A stretch of DNA of 64,000 nucleotides from Acidimicrobiales bacterium (GCA_020846295.1 JADLEF010000319.1:1-64000), one strand, 5' to 3'. Positions 21,138-30,993 are shown, numbered from the stretch's first letter. The notes: generated by a model not told the origin, from the sequence alone. Made by a program: numbers and translations.

Positions 21138-22334
21138 TCACACCAGCGGGTCGCCGGAGTCGAGCCCCAGCAGCAACCGGCCGGCGGGCCGGTAGATCTT
21201 GGGGTGCACCATGCGGTGCTGCGCCCCGGTCAGCATGTCGCGCATGAGCCGGTCGAGCGGGTTGTCCCGGTAGATGGCCGACGCCGAGGCGGTGTCGTAC
21301 ATCAGCTCGACGACCTCTTTGCCGACCTGGTGGAGGTAGGTCATCATGATCCGGTACATCGCCCGGGTGCGGGTGGGGATGCGCTCACCCGCCTGCAGCG
21401 GCTCCCACAGCTGATCCACCATGTCGTAGGCGAACGCCCGGGCGGCGGCCAGCTTCGCCTCCGCCACGGCCACGTTGTACTGCGCACCCGGGTCGTCGCG
21501 CATGGTTCGGTCCGACCCCGCCGCCCTCGCCCCCGGGTACAGCTCCTTGTCGCCGGCGAGCTCGAGCACCGCGTCGATCGCCGCCCTGGCAATACCGAGC
21601 GGTACGCCGGTGTGGGGCAACAGGAACAGCGGCGGGTAGCGGTAGAGCGGCTCGGTCCGCACCGGGGAGCCGAGCGGGTCGTAGCTGTCCTCGTCGGGCA
21701 CGAACACGTCGTCGATCACGTAGTCGTTGCTGCCCGTGCCCCACAGCCCGGTGGTGTGCCACGTGTCGACCACCGTGCACTGATCGGGCCGGATCAGCAC
21801 CGAGAGCTGCCGGGGCCGTCCGTTCACCGCCTTGACCGCGCCGGCATCGTCATGCACCAGGCAGCCGGCGAGGAACATGGTGGCGTGGCCGCTACCGCTA
21901 CCGAAGCGGAACCGCCCGCTCACCCGATGCCCGCCTTCGACCCGCTGGGCCCGCCCGGTCGGGGCGAGCTGACCGGCCAGGCTGGCGTTCGCAGGACCGA
22001 ACCAGTGGCGGGCCCGCTCCTCGCCGAGGAAGCCGACCACGAAGCTCGACGCCGACGCGATCATGGCGCACCAGCCGACGGAACCGTCGAGACGGGAGAA
22101 CTCCTCGACCAGCCGCACCTGGGTGCGCGGGTCGTAGGCCGGGCCGCCGTACTCGACCGGGACCGCAGCGCGCAGGATGCCGATGTCGACCATGGCATCG
22201 ACCACCGGTTGGGGCAGCCGGCGCTGGGCGTCCATCTCCGGCCGGTGGGCGGCGATGAGCGGTTCGAGCGCGGCGGTCGCCGCCACCGGATCGGCCGGGT
22301 ACCGGCCGGTGGGGGCGGCGACCACGGCCGTCAT
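21138..22334 (-). CDS. Acyl-CoA dehydrogenase-fold flavoprotein (hydroxylase/HsaA-like group)
   Basis: LIAAHRPEMDAQRRLPQPVVDAMVDIGILRAAVPVEYGG...DGSVGWCAMIAS..., C-terminal RDNPLDRLMRDMLTGAQH. Confidence 0.85.
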   Translation of the reverse strand: MTAVVAAPTGRYPADPVAATAALEPLIAAHRPEMDAQRRLPQPVVDAMVDIGILRAAVPVEYGGPAYDPRTQVRLVEEFSRLDGSVGWCAMIASASSFVVGFLGEERARHWFGPANASLAGQLAPTGRAQRVEGGHRVSGRFRFGSGSGHATMFLAGCLVHDDAGAVKAVNGRPRQLSVLIRPDQCTVVDTWHTTGLWGTGSNDYVIDDVFVPDEDSYDPLGSPVRTEPLYRYPPLFLLPHTGVPLGIARAAIDAVLELAGDKELYPGARAAGSDRTMRDDPGAQYNVAVAEAKLAAARAFAYDMVDQLWEPLQAGERIPTRTRAMYRIMMTYLHQVGKEVVELMYDTASASAIYRDNPLDRLMRDMLTGAQHRMVHPKIYRPAGRLLLGLDSGDPLV

Positions 22335-24049
22335 CAGACGCCGGTCCCCGTCGTGTCCCGACCGGAGCGCAGCAGCGTGCCGGGCCGGGCGTCGGTGAAC
22401 TCGCCGTGGCGGACGATCTCCGCCCCGTTGACCAGCACGTGCTCGAAGCCGTCGGCCTCGCCGTAGAGGCGCCAGGCGCCGCCGGGCAGGTCGTAGCGGG
22501 GGTAGGTGGGGCGGGCGCCCACCGTCTTCGGGTCGATCACGTTGACATCGGCGTAGTAGCCCTCGGCCAGACGGCCCCGGTCCTTGATGCCGTACATCTG
22601 GGCGGGGGCGTCGGTGATGTACTGCACCGCCTCCTCCCACGACAGCAGGTTCCGCTCCCGAACCGCGTTGCCCAGCATGGCCGAGGTGGCGTTGAAGGTG
22701 GCCAGCAGATCGAGGTGTGCGCCGGCGTCGGTGCCGCCGAGCAGGGTGCGCTCGTCCCGCCAGACCTTGACCCGCAGCTCCCAGGTCTCGTCGTCGTTGC
22801 CGCGGGTGGGCTGCAGCAGGCCGGTGCGCAGCTCGTCGGCCACCACGATGTCGCACAGCGTGTCGAAGGTGGCCCGGCCCTGCGCCTCGGCGATCTCACC
22901 GATGGTGCGGCCGACGTACTGCTGGTTCTCCTCGGACACCACATCGCCGACGGTGAGGTTGTGCCACTTGGCGACGCCGCGCATCGGCGAGGGGCCCTGG
23001 GCCAGCTCGTTGAGCTCGGCCCGGGCGGCCGGATCGGACAGCAGCTTGAGCTTCTCCGCCACCGGCAGCGACATCGGCTCACGCCAGCCGTTCAGGGCGT
23101 CGAGCACGAAGCCGGTCTCGAAGTTGAGCCGGCTCTCGATGGCGCACGGCACGGTCAGGGCGATGATGCGCCCGCCGCGGGCCTGGGCGTACTCGTAGGC
23201 CCCGAGGTTGTTGTCCATGATGGCGAGCTGCTGGGGGCTGGTCGACGGGGCGATCAGGTTCCAGTTCAGCGTGCGCTGGGCGGCGGCGGACATCCGGGTG
23301 ATGAGATCGATCGCCTCGGGCTTGAAGCGGCCGACAGCGGGGATGAACTCCAGCGACGTGCCGTCGTAGCGGCCGCACACCGAGGCGAGGGCCACCATCT
23401 CCTCCTCGGAGGCGTGGCGGGAGGGCACCGGCTGGCCGTTGGGGTCGTTGTGGGTGGTGGCCCAGCTGGAGCTGAAGCCGAGGCCGCCCGCCTCGATGCC
23501 GTCGGCGAGCAGCGCCTGCATGGCGGCCAGCTCCTCCGGGGTGGCCTCGTTGCCGACCGAGCGCAGGCCCATCACGTGGCGGCGGATGGCGCTGTGGCCG
23601 ACCATGAACCCGGCGTTGACGGCGAGGGTGCCGTCGAGCTGGTCCAGCCATTCGCCGTAGCTGCTCCAGTTCCACGGCACGCCCTGCTGCAGCGACTCGA
23701 GCGGCATGCCCTCGACGCGGGCCAGCAGGCGCATCATGTAGTCCCCGTGCTCGGGGGCGAGCGGGGCGATGGTGAAGCCGCAGTTCCCGGCGATGACGGT
23801 GGTGATGCCGTGCAGCGGCGACGGGCTCAGCGTCTGGTCCCAGAACGCCTGGGCGTCGTAGTGCGTGTGCACGTCGATGAAGCCGGGGGTGCCCATCTTG
23901 CCGGTGGCGTCGATGATCTGGGCGGCGTCGGTCTCCTCGACGCGGCCCACCTTCACGATGCGGCCGTCCTTGATCGCCACGTCGGCCTGACGGGCCGGGC
24001 CACCGGTGCCGTCGATCACGGTGCCGTTGCGGATGATGCAGTCCAACAC
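22334..24049 (-). CDS. N-acyl-D-amino-acid deacylase family amidohydrolase
   Basis: DCIIRNGTVIDGTGGPARQADVAIKDGRI, TPGFIDVHTHYDAQAFWD, GNCGFTIAPLAPE. Confidence 0.9.
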   Translation of the reverse strand: MLDCIIRNGTVIDGTGGPARQADVAIKDGRIVKVGRVEETDAAQIIDATGKMGTPGFIDVHTHYDAQAFWDQTLSPSPLHGITTVIAGNCGFTIAPLAPEHGDYMMRLLARVEGMPLESLQQGVPWNWSSYGEWLDQLDGTLAVNAGFMVGHSAIRRHVMGLRSVGNEATPEELAAMQALLADGIEAGGLGFSSSWATTHNDPNGQPVPSRHASEEEMVALASVCGRYDGTSLEFIPAVGRFKPEAIDLITRMSAAAQRTLNWNLIAPSTSPQQLAIMDNNLGAYEYAQARGGRIIALTVPCAIESRLNFETGFVLDALNGWREPMSLPVAEKLKLLSDPAARAELNELAQGPSPMRGVAKWHNLTVGDVVSEENQQYVGRTIGEIAEAQGRATFDTLCDIVVADELRTGLLQPTRGNDDETWELRVKVWRDERTLLGGTDAGAHLDLLATFNATSAMLGNAVRERNLLSWEEAVQYITDAPAQMYGIKDRGRLAEGYYADVNVIDPKTVGARPTYPRYDLPGGAWRLYGEADGFEHVLVNGAEIVRHGEFTDARPGTLLRSGRDTTGTGV

Positions 24050-24174
24050 GGGCGCTTCCCCCTCGGTTCGGGTGCCGGCAGTCCCCGCTGCCGCGCTGTG
24101 CGCAGACTACCGGGTCCGGCCGGGGCACGGCCCCGTTCGCGTCCCGGGCGGGATCGGCGCGCGATGCTCTGTCC

Positions 24175-25476
24175 ATGGCCCACTCCCGCCGAACCGATGC
24201 CGACGACTTCCTGCCCGCCCCCGGACCCGTGCGCGCCGGGCGTGCTGGCACCGTCGAGGAGGCGATGGCCGCCATCGCGGACGGGGCGAAGGTGTACTTC
24301 TCGCCGATCTGCTCGGTGCCGGTGGCGCTGCTGGAGGCGATGGCGGACGGAGCCGACCGTTGGCGGCGCATCACGTTCGTGACCGACTACCTGATCGAGG
24401 CGGTGGCGCCGTTCCGCCATGCCGGGGCGCCGTTCCACCTCATCAGCCTCCAGCCGACCCCGGCGGTCGAGCCGATGCGGGCGGCCGGCGCGCTGCAGAC
24501 CATCTCGGCCAGCTACGGGCAGTTCCTGCGCTACCTGGTGCCGGGCGGCACCGCCGCGGTGGACGTGGCGCTGGTGCAGGTCAGCCCGCCCGGGCCCGAC
24601 GGTCGCTTCAGCCTGGCCGGCGGCGGGGTGACCGCCGAGCTGGTGCGGCGGGTGCCGCTGGTGATCGCCGAGGTCAACCCGGCGGTGCCGTACACGTTCG
24701 GGGCGACGGAGTGCCTGCGCTCGGACTTCGATCTGCTCGTCGAGGTCTCCCACCCGTTGGTGGAGCTGGCGGTGCCGCCCGGCGACGAGGTGGCCCGCGC
24801 CATCGGCGCCCACGCCGCCTCCCAGGTGCCGGACGGGGCGACCCTCGAGTTCGGCATCGGCGCCATACCGGAGAGCGTGCTGGCGGCGCTGGCCGCGCGG
24901 AGCGATCTCGGGCTGCACGGCGGCATGATCAGCGACGCGGTGGTCGACCTCGCCGCGTCGGGCGCGCTGACCGGGCGGCGGAAGACGCTCGACCCGGGCC
25001 TGCACGTCGGCGCCGGGGTGATCGGCACCCGCAAGGTGTTCGACTGGGTGGACCGCAACCCCGACGTGTACGTGGTCGGGTCCAGCTACAGCCACGGGAT
25101 CGGGGTGCTGGGCCGCCAGGAACGGTTCTGCGCCATCAACTCGGCGATCGAGATCGGCTGCGACGGGTCGGTCAACGCCGAGGTGGCCGGGACCCGGGTG
25201 GTGTCGGGCCCGGGCGGCCAGCCCGACTTCGCCATCGGGGCGGACATCGCGCCGGGAGGGATCTCGCTGATCACCCTGCGCTCGACGGCGGCCGGCGGCA
25301 AGGTGTCGCGCATCGTCGACCGGCTGCCGGAGACGAGCCCGACGACGCTGTCCCGCCACCTCGTGGACCGGGTGGTGACCGAGTTCGGGGTGGCGGAGCT
25401 GCGCGGGCGCACACCGGACGAACGACGCGACGCCCTCCGCGCCATCGCCCACCCCGACCACCAAGCGTCGCTCTAG
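24175..25476 (+). CDS. Acetyl-CoA hydrolase/transferase family protein (4-hydroxybutyrate CoA-transferase-like)
   Basis: LVEVSHPLVELAVPPGDEVARAIGAHAASQVPDGATLEFGIGAIPESVLAAL, DLGLHGGMISDAVVDL. Confidence 0.88.
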   Translation: MAHSRRTDADDFLPAPGPVRAGRAGTVEEAMAAIADGAKVYFSPICSVPVALLEAMADGADRWRRITFVTDYLIEAVAPFRHAGAPFHLISLQPTPAVEPMRAAGALQTISASYGQFLRYLVPGGTAAVDVALVQVSPPGPDGRFSLAGGGVTAELVRRVPLVIAEVNPAVPYTFGATECLRSDFDLLVEVSHPLVELAVPPGDEVARAIGAHAASQVPDGATLEFGIGAIPESVLAALAARSDLGLHGGMISDAVVDLAASGALTGRRKTLDPGLHVGAGVIGTRKVFDWVDRNPDVYVVGSSYSHGIGVLGRQERFCAINSAIEIGCDGSVNAEVAGTRVVSGPGGQPDFAIGADIAPGGISLITLRSTAAGGKVSRIVDRLPETSPTTLSRHLVDRVVTEFGVAELRGRTPDERRDALRAIAHPDHQASL

Positions 25477-25497
25477 CCTCACTTTTGGCGCCATTTG

Positions 25498-25525
25498 CGC
25501 GCCGAATCGGCGCCGATTCGGCGCG
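25498..25525. repeat. 28-bp perfect palindrome CGCGCCGAATCGGCGCCGATTCGGCGCG
   Basis: Direct reading; 20-bp core recurs at 44922-44941. Confidence 0.9.
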
Positions 25526-25551
25526 AGCGGGGTCGTGCCGAATGCCGAGGA

Positions 25552-25590
25552 CCTCCATACCGAATGGTAGGATACCGTTCGGTATGGAGG
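25552..25590. repeat. 39-bp inverted repeat CCTCCATACCGAATGGTA-gga-TACCGTTCGGTATGGAGG (17/18 match)
   Basis: Direct reading; contains one perfect and one near-perfect ATACC-N4-GGTAT. Confidence 0.9.
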
Positions 25591-25644
25591 GCGGGGCGCT
25601 CTGCGTTGCCCGAGCACGCCCAACTCGCACCCAGCCCAGCCCAA

Positions 25645-25698
25645 ACCCCGACCCCGACCCCGACCCCGACCCCGTCCCCGGCCCCGGCCCCGACGCCG
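25645..25698. repeat. Hexamer tandem repeat (ACCCCG)5 followed by degenerate units; GGGG-run tract on minus strand
   Basis: accccgaccccgaccccgaccccgaccccgtccccggccccggccccgacgccg. Confidence 0.9.
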
Positions 25699-25860
25699 GG
25701 CCCGCCCTCCCTCATAGAACCGGGTCGATCGGCACGACCGCGCCCCTCCAACGCCAACAGAGCTGACGCCACGACGCAACCTGCACACGCTGCGTCCACC
25801 GTTCGGCCCAGGGCTCGGACGAGCGTGGCGCGATCGGGCCAGTTCTCAGCCTCCCGGCAA

Positions 25861-25887
25861 CGAGCGCAGACGAGCGCAGACGAGCGC
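25861..25887. repeat. 10-bp tandem repeat CGAGCGCAGA x2.7
   Basis: cgagcgcaga cgagcgcaga cgagcgc. Confidence 0.9.
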
Positions 25888-26000
25888 CGCCCACGCCCGG
25901 CACCACCCGACCTCGCATGTGCCCTTCGTCGAGTTGCAACGGCGCTTCGCCCCTGGATGCGACCGCGCCGACGGGGTAGGTCTGCAGGTGGAAGCGGGTG

Positions 26001-26261
26001 ATGGCGAAGGGAGCCACCGTGGACGTGCAGCTGACCGCCGAGGAATCCGACGCCGTGCAGAAGGCACTGCGCACCTACTGCTCGGACCTCCGCATGGAGA
26101 TCGTGGACACCGACAACGCCGGGTACAAGCGGGACCTCAAACACGAGCGGGCCGTGCTGGAGAGCGCCTTGGCCAAGCTGGACGGCGCGGCCGGCGCCTC
26201 CGAGCAGCGCGACGAACACGGCAGGGTCGTCATCCGAGTCGTCAGCCTCTGGTCGAGCTGA
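26001..26261 (+). CDS. Small conserved-type hypothetical protein (about 86 aa)
   Basis: LTAEESDAVQKALRTYCSDLRMEIVDTDNAGYKRDLKHERAVLESALAKL resembles a short helical protein family common in actinobacteria. Confidence 0.65.
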   Translation: MAKGATVDVQLTAEESDAVQKALRTYCSDLRMEIVDTDNAGYKRDLKHERAVLESALAKLDGAAGASEQRDEHGRVVIRVVSLWSS

Positions 26262-26330
26262 GCGCGCCCCGGGCTTGCTGTGCTACGCAACGTCGGTTCA
26301 ACCGATTCGAGCACAGGAAGCAGGAACACC

Positions 26331-27065
26331 GTGGGACGACTGGACGGCAAGGTGGCCATCGTGACGGGCGGGGCCAGGGGGCAGGGCGCGGCCGAGGTGC
26401 GGCTCTTCGCCGCCGAGGGGGCGTCGGTGGTCTGCACCGACGTGCTCGTCGACGAGGGCCAGGCCCTGGCTGCGGAGCTGGGCGGCAACGTCGTGTTCGC
26501 CCGTCACGACGTGTCCCGAGAGGAGGAGTGGGATGCGGCCGTCGCGCTGGCCCAGGAGCGCTTCGGCGGCCTGCACGTGCTGGTCAACAACGCCGGCATC
26601 GCCCATACCGCCTCGATCGCCGAGCACACGGTGGCCGACTACGAGAAGATCGTCGCCGTCAACCAGATCGGGGTGTTCCTGGGCATCCGCGCCGCCATCG
26701 CCCCGATGACCGCCGCCGGGGGCGGGTCGATCATCAACATCTCTTCGGTGGCCGGCATCCGCGGCATCAAGAACATGATCGCCTACAGCGCCTCGAAGTA
26801 CGCGGTGACCGGCATGACCGCCGGGGCGGCGTTGGAGCTGGCCCGCTACCAGATCCGGGTCAACTCCATCCACCCCGGCGTGATCCAGACGCCGATGCTG
26901 GGGGTCAACGCCCAGTCGGTGACCGACGCCATGGTGAAGAACACGCCGATGCGGCGGCTGGGCGAACCGGTGGAGATCGCCCGGGCGGCGTTGTTCCTGG
27001 CGTCCGACGAATCGTCCTACATGACCGGGGCCCACGTCCCGGTCGACGGCGGCTCCGCCGCCTGA
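26331..27065 (+). CDS. SDR-family oxidoreductase
   Basis: GKVAIVTGGARGQGAAEVRLF, NNAGIAH, YSASKYAV; GTG start preferred over upstream ATG. Confidence 0.92.
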   Translation: MGRLDGKVAIVTGGARGQGAAEVRLFAAEGASVVCTDVLVDEGQALAAELGGNVVFARHDVSREEEWDAAVALAQERFGGLHVLVNNAGIAHTASIAEHTVADYEKIVAVNQIGVFLGIRAAIAPMTAAGGGSIINISSVAGIRGIKNMIAYSASKYAVTGMTAGAALELARYQIRVNSIHPGVIQTPMLGVNAQSVTDAMVKNTPMRRLGEPVEIARAALFLASDESSYMTGAHVPVDGGSAA

Positions 27066-27109
27066 ACCGGCGCCACCGCCTGAACCGGCGCCGCCGCCTG
27101 AACCGCGCC
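27057..27109. repeat. 18-bp tandem repeat (GCCGCCTGAACCGGCGCC) x~3 spanning the SDR stop codon
   Basis: Units 27057-27074, 27075-27092, 27093-27109; TGA at 27063, 27081, 27099, all in frame. Confidence 0.9.
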
Positions 27110-27125
27110 GCCGACGGCCCAGGGG

Positions 27126-28025
27126 TCAGCCGACGAACAGCGGTGTCGACGCCATCGCGATGCGGGCCTGGAGCGGGTCGGGGTCATGGGTGTACACGTG
27201 ACCCAGCCCCGCCTCGCTCAGCCGCAGCCCGACCAGCGCCTGCAGGTCGTCGTCGAAGGACGCCACGGTGGCGCGATCGAGCGAGAACAGGAAGTTCTCC
27301 TGGGTGCGGAGATAGCCGGCGCAGTAGTCGATCGTCACCGCATACCGTGCGGTATCGGTGGTGTTGGCGCCGCCTCCGTGGTAGCACGAACCCTCGAAGA
27401 ACAGCACGCTTCCCTTGGGCATGACCGCGGCGTCCACCGTCATCGGGCGCCCGGTGCGCTCCTCGTAGACCGCGGCCACGTCATCCCGCGCCGGATACGA
27501 CTCGGTATGGCTGCCGGACACGAAGCGGGTGGCGCCGTTCGCCACGGTGAAGTCGCACAGGGCGATCATGGTGTTGCACACGATGGGTTGGCGCCACCGC
27601 CCCGGCCCGAGGTGGGGCCGGCCGCGGAGCACCGACGTGCGGGCCGCGATGAACGGCCCGTCGTCCACGTGGATGCGCTGCGCCGCCTCGCCCGGTCCGA
27701 TGATCGAGGTGCCGTAGGTGTTGAGCAGGCAGTCCTCGCCCAGCACGGCGCGCACCACGGGCAGGATGGCGGGGTGCACCGGCAGCCGCCGCCACACCGC
27801 TCCTTGGTTGAGCACGTCGTAGTAGCGCACCGTGCGGTGGCCGTGGAAGTCGTTGTCCAGGCTGCGCGGCACACCGTGGCGCCTCAGCCGGTCGATCTCG
27901 GCCAGGACCTCGTCGCACAGCTCGGCGGACAGCGCCCGCTCCCAGATGTACCAGCCGTGGGCGGTGAGGTGCTCCACCGCGACCGCGACCCGGTCGGCGT
28001 CGATGGGCGAGGCGGCGGCGCTCAT
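27126..28025 (-). CDS. Phytanoyl-CoA dioxygenase family protein
   Basis: HVDDGPF (HxD), CDFTVANGATRFVSGSH, PKGSVLFFEGSCYHGGGANTT. Confidence 0.88.
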   Translation of the reverse strand: MSAAASPIDADRVAVAVEHLTAHGWYIWERALSAELCDEVLAEIDRLRRHGVPRSLDNDFHGHRTVRYYDVLNQGAVWRRLPVHPAILPVVRAVLGEDCLLNTYGTSIIGPGEAAQRIHVDDGPFIAARTSVLRGRPHLGPGRWRQPIVCNTMIALCDFTVANGATRFVSGSHTESYPARDDVAAVYEERTGRPMTVDAAVMPKGSVLFFEGSCYHGGGANTTDTARYAVTIDYCAGYLRTQENFLFSLDRATVASFDDDLQALVGLRLSEAGLGHVYTHDPDPLQARIAMASTPLFVG

Positions 28026-29716
28026 CACGAGAACCGTTCGCGCAGGGCGAACTTCTGGATCTTGCCCGACGGCGTCTTCGGCATGGCCTCCACCAGCTCC
28101 AGTCGCTCCGGCCAGAACTGCTTGGCCATACCGGCCCCATCGAGCCACGCGGTCAGCTCGGCCAGTTCCAGCCCATCCGATCCCGCATCGGCCACCACCA
28201 CCGCGCAGGCCCGCTCGCCGAGCCGCTCGTCGGGGTAGCCGATGACGGCGACCTCGCGCACCTTCGGATGACCGAACAGCACGGCCTCGACCTCGACCAC
28301 GGGCACGTTCTCACCGCCGCGGATGACGAGGTCCTTGGTGCGGCCGGCGATGCGGATACCGCCGTCGGGCCGGCGTCGGGCGAGGTCTCCGGTGTCGAAC
28401 CACGCCGCACCGCCGTCGTCGGCCGCGCTGAGTTGTGCCCGGTACAGGTCGGGCCGCTTGAAGTACCCGATGGTCTGGCTGGCGCCGCGCACGAGCAGGC
28501 GACCCACCCCGCCGACGGGGACCTCGGCGCCCGCGTCGTCGACGACGCGCACCTCCATCCATCCCACCGGCGTGCCGTCGGAGTCCGCCACCAGCTCGAC
28601 GGGGTCACCGGGGCGGGTCAGCGTCACGCCGCCGTTCTCCGTCATGCCCCACAGGGCGATCAGCACGTCGACGGCGTCGTCCTGGGTGGCCTGCACCAGC
28701 GGCGAGGGGATGGGCGCCCCGGCGCACAGGTAGGAACGCATCGAGGCCAGCCGCCGGCCGCGGCGCTGGCAGGCCGCCACGATGTCGGTCAGGAACGGCG
28801 TGGCACCGGCGCTGAAGGTGATCGCCTCGTCGTCGACCAGACGGCAGAACACCTCGGCATCCCACACGTCCTGGTACACCACCTTCATCCCGGCCGCGAG
28901 GGGCAGGATGATGCCGACCAGGAACCCGGTCTGGTGCGCCAGCGTGGAAGGCATGATGATGCTGTCCGACGCGGTCAGCCCGACCGTCTCGGAGAAGGCC
29001 CGGGTTCCGGCGTAGATCGTGTTGGGGGTGTGCATGACGCCCTTGGGTTCGCCGGTGGTGCCCGAGGTGAACTGCAGCTCGGCCACTGCGTCGGGGGCCA
29101 GGCGGTCGCGCTCGAGGCGGGCCGGGTCCACCTCGTCCTCCCAGCGGCGGGCCACGAAGTGCGCCTCGAAGGGGGCCACCGCGCCCACCGGCTCCTCGAT
29201 GCCGACGGCGAAGCCGCGCGTACCGGCCGGTAGGTCGACGAGGACCCGGTCGAGCATGGCGGCGTGGTCGAAGCCGCGGAACACCGACGGCACGATCACC
29301 ACGGGCGACTCGGTCCGCCCCAGGATGAAGGTGAGCTCGCGCTCGCGGAAGATCGGCACCAGCGGGTTCACCACCGCCCCGATGCGACCGCAGGCGAGGG
29401 ACAGCGCGGCGAAGATCCACGTGTTGGGCAGTTGCACCGACACGACCTGACCGGGCCCCACCCCGAGCCCGACCAGGGCGGCGGCGAAGCGCCGGACGTG
29501 GCGGTCGAGCTGGCGGTAGCTCAGCACCACCGGATCGTCGGGCGCCTCCGAGCGGTGGGTGACGATGGCGACCTTGTCCGGGGCGGCGACGACGGCGTCG
29601 TCGAAGTCGTCGAGGTAGGTGCGGTCCCGCCACCACCCCTCGGCGCGGTAGCGGTTCGCCTGCTCGGCGTCGATCAGCTCGTCGGTGTCAACGAACGGTG
29701 CAGTCGGTGCAGTCAC
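28025..29716 (-). CDS. AMP-dependent acyl-CoA synthetase/ligase
   Basis: [70 protein letters not shown]. Confidence 0.93.
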   Translation of the reverse strand: MTAPTAPFVDTDELIDAEQANRYRAEGWWRDRTYLDDFDDAVVAAPDKVAIVTHRSEAPDDPVVLSYRQLDRHVRRFAAALVGLGVGPGQVVSVQLPNTWIFAALSLACGRIGAVVNPLVPIFRERELTFILGRTESPVVIVPSVFRGFDHAAMLDRVLVDLPAGTRGFAVGIEEPVGAVAPFEAHFVARRWEDEVDPARLERDRLAPDAVAELQFTSGTTGEPKGVMHTPNTIYAGTRAFSETVGLTASDSIIMPSTLAHQTGFLVGIILPLAAGMKVVYQDVWDAEVFCRLVDDEAITFSAGATPFLTDIVAACQRRGRRLASMRSYLCAGAPIPSPLVQATQDDAVDVLIALWGMTENGGVTLTRPGDPVELVADSDGTPVGWMEVRVVDDAGAEVPVGGVGRLLVRGASQTIGYFKRPDLYRAQLSAADDGGAAWFDTGDLARRRPDGGIRIAGRTKDLVIRGGENVPVVEVEAVLFGHPKVREVAVIGYPDERLGERACAVVVADAGSDGLELAELTAWLDGAGMAKQFWPERLELVEAMPKTPSGKIQKFALRERFS

Positions 29717-29820
29717 GGTCGCACTCCCCTTTCCCCGACCCGACGATAGGGGAGGTGGCGCGCCGGCGCCGCGAAGCGGCCCCGATGACGCGAGACTGAC
29801 GCGGTGGAAGGACTGACGGC

Positions 29821-30993
29821 ATGAAGGGCCTGTACGTCGTCGCGGCGGTGACCATGGCCGGGGTCAGCTCGGTGTTCGCGCTGCTGGCCGAGCTGCAGGA
29901 GCGCTACGACCTGCCCACCTCCAGCCTGGGCTGGATCGGGGGCGCGGCGTTCGCCGCCGCGCTGGTCACGCAGCTGTCCATCGCCCGCTACGCCGACCGC
30001 GGGCACGCCCGCCTGGTGCTGCAGGTCGGCGTGGCCGCCGCGGCGATCGGCCTGCTGTGGTTCGCGGCGGCCACCGAGCTGTGGCAGTTCGTCGCCGCCC
30101 GGGCCCTGCTCGGGGCCGGCGTCGGCATGCTGGTCCCACCGGCGCGGCGCGCCATCCTGCTCACCGCCACGGGCAACCAGGGTGAACAGCTGGGGATGTT
30201 CTACGCGGCGTACCTGGCCGGGTTCGTGTTCGGGCCACCCATCGCCGGCGGACTCACCGTGCTGGCCGACGTGCGGCTCCCCTTCGTCGTGCTCGGGGTG
30301 GCGGTGGCGGCCCTGCTGGTGCCCATCGCCCGCATCCCGATGCCGGAGGCCAGCGCGGAGGAGGCGCCGCGCAGCCTGGCCGAGCGCCGGGTCATGCGCC
30401 GGCTGATCATGGATCGCCGGGTGGTGGCGGCGATGTTGGTGATCGTGTCGTTCCGGTACTCCATCGGCGTGTTCGAACCGTTGTGGGCCACCCACCTGGA
30501 CCGCCTCGGCGCCTCGACGATGACCGTCACGCTGTCGCTCACCGGGTTCGCCCTGCCCATGCTGCTGGTGGCCAAGCGGGCGGGTGCGCTGTCGGACCGC
30601 TTCGGCCCGCGCTGGACCTCGGTGCTGTCGGCCCTGGCGACGGTGCCGATCATGGCCTCCTACGGCTTTCTCAGCTCGGTGCCGCTCATCGTCCTACTGG
30701 TGATCCCCCACGGCTTGTTCGAAGCGGTCCAGTCGCCCGGCACCCAGGCCGCCCTGGCGGACGCGGCACCCAAGCGCGACGCGGCGTCGGCGCAGGGCCT
30801 GGGGGAGGCGGCGGGCTCGGCCGCTGCCGCGCTGGGGGCGATGACGGCCGCCCCGCTCTACGCCTGGGCCGGATCGGGCCCGGCGTGGCTCACCGCCGGG
30901 GTGGTGATGTCCGCGCTGCTGGGCGCCAGCGCCTGGCTGGACCGACCGGTGCGGCGGCGAGCGGTCGACGCCGGGCCCGCCCCCGCCGGCTGA
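29821..30993 (+). CDS. MFS transporter
   Basis: 390 aa, repeated TM segments, RYADRGHARLVLQ and GALSDRFGPRW motifs. Confidence 0.85.
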   Translation: MKGLYVVAAVTMAGVSSVFALLAELQERYDLPTSSLGWIGGAAFAAALVTQLSIARYADRGHARLVLQVGVAAAAIGLLWFAAATELWQFVAARALLGAGVGMLVPPARRAILLTATGNQGEQLGMFYAAYLAGFVFGPPIAGGLTVLADVRLPFVVLGVAVAALLVPIARIPMPEASAEEAPRSLAERRVMRRLIMDRRVVAAMLVIVSFRYSIGVFEPLWATHLDRLGASTMTVTLSLTGFALPMLLVAKRAGALSDRFGPRWTSVLSALATVPIMASYGFLSSVPLIVLLVIPHGLFEAVQSPGTQAALADAAPKRDAASAQGLGEAAGSAAAALGAMTAAPLYAWAGSGPAWLTAGVVMSALLGASAWLDRPVRRRAVDAGPAPAG

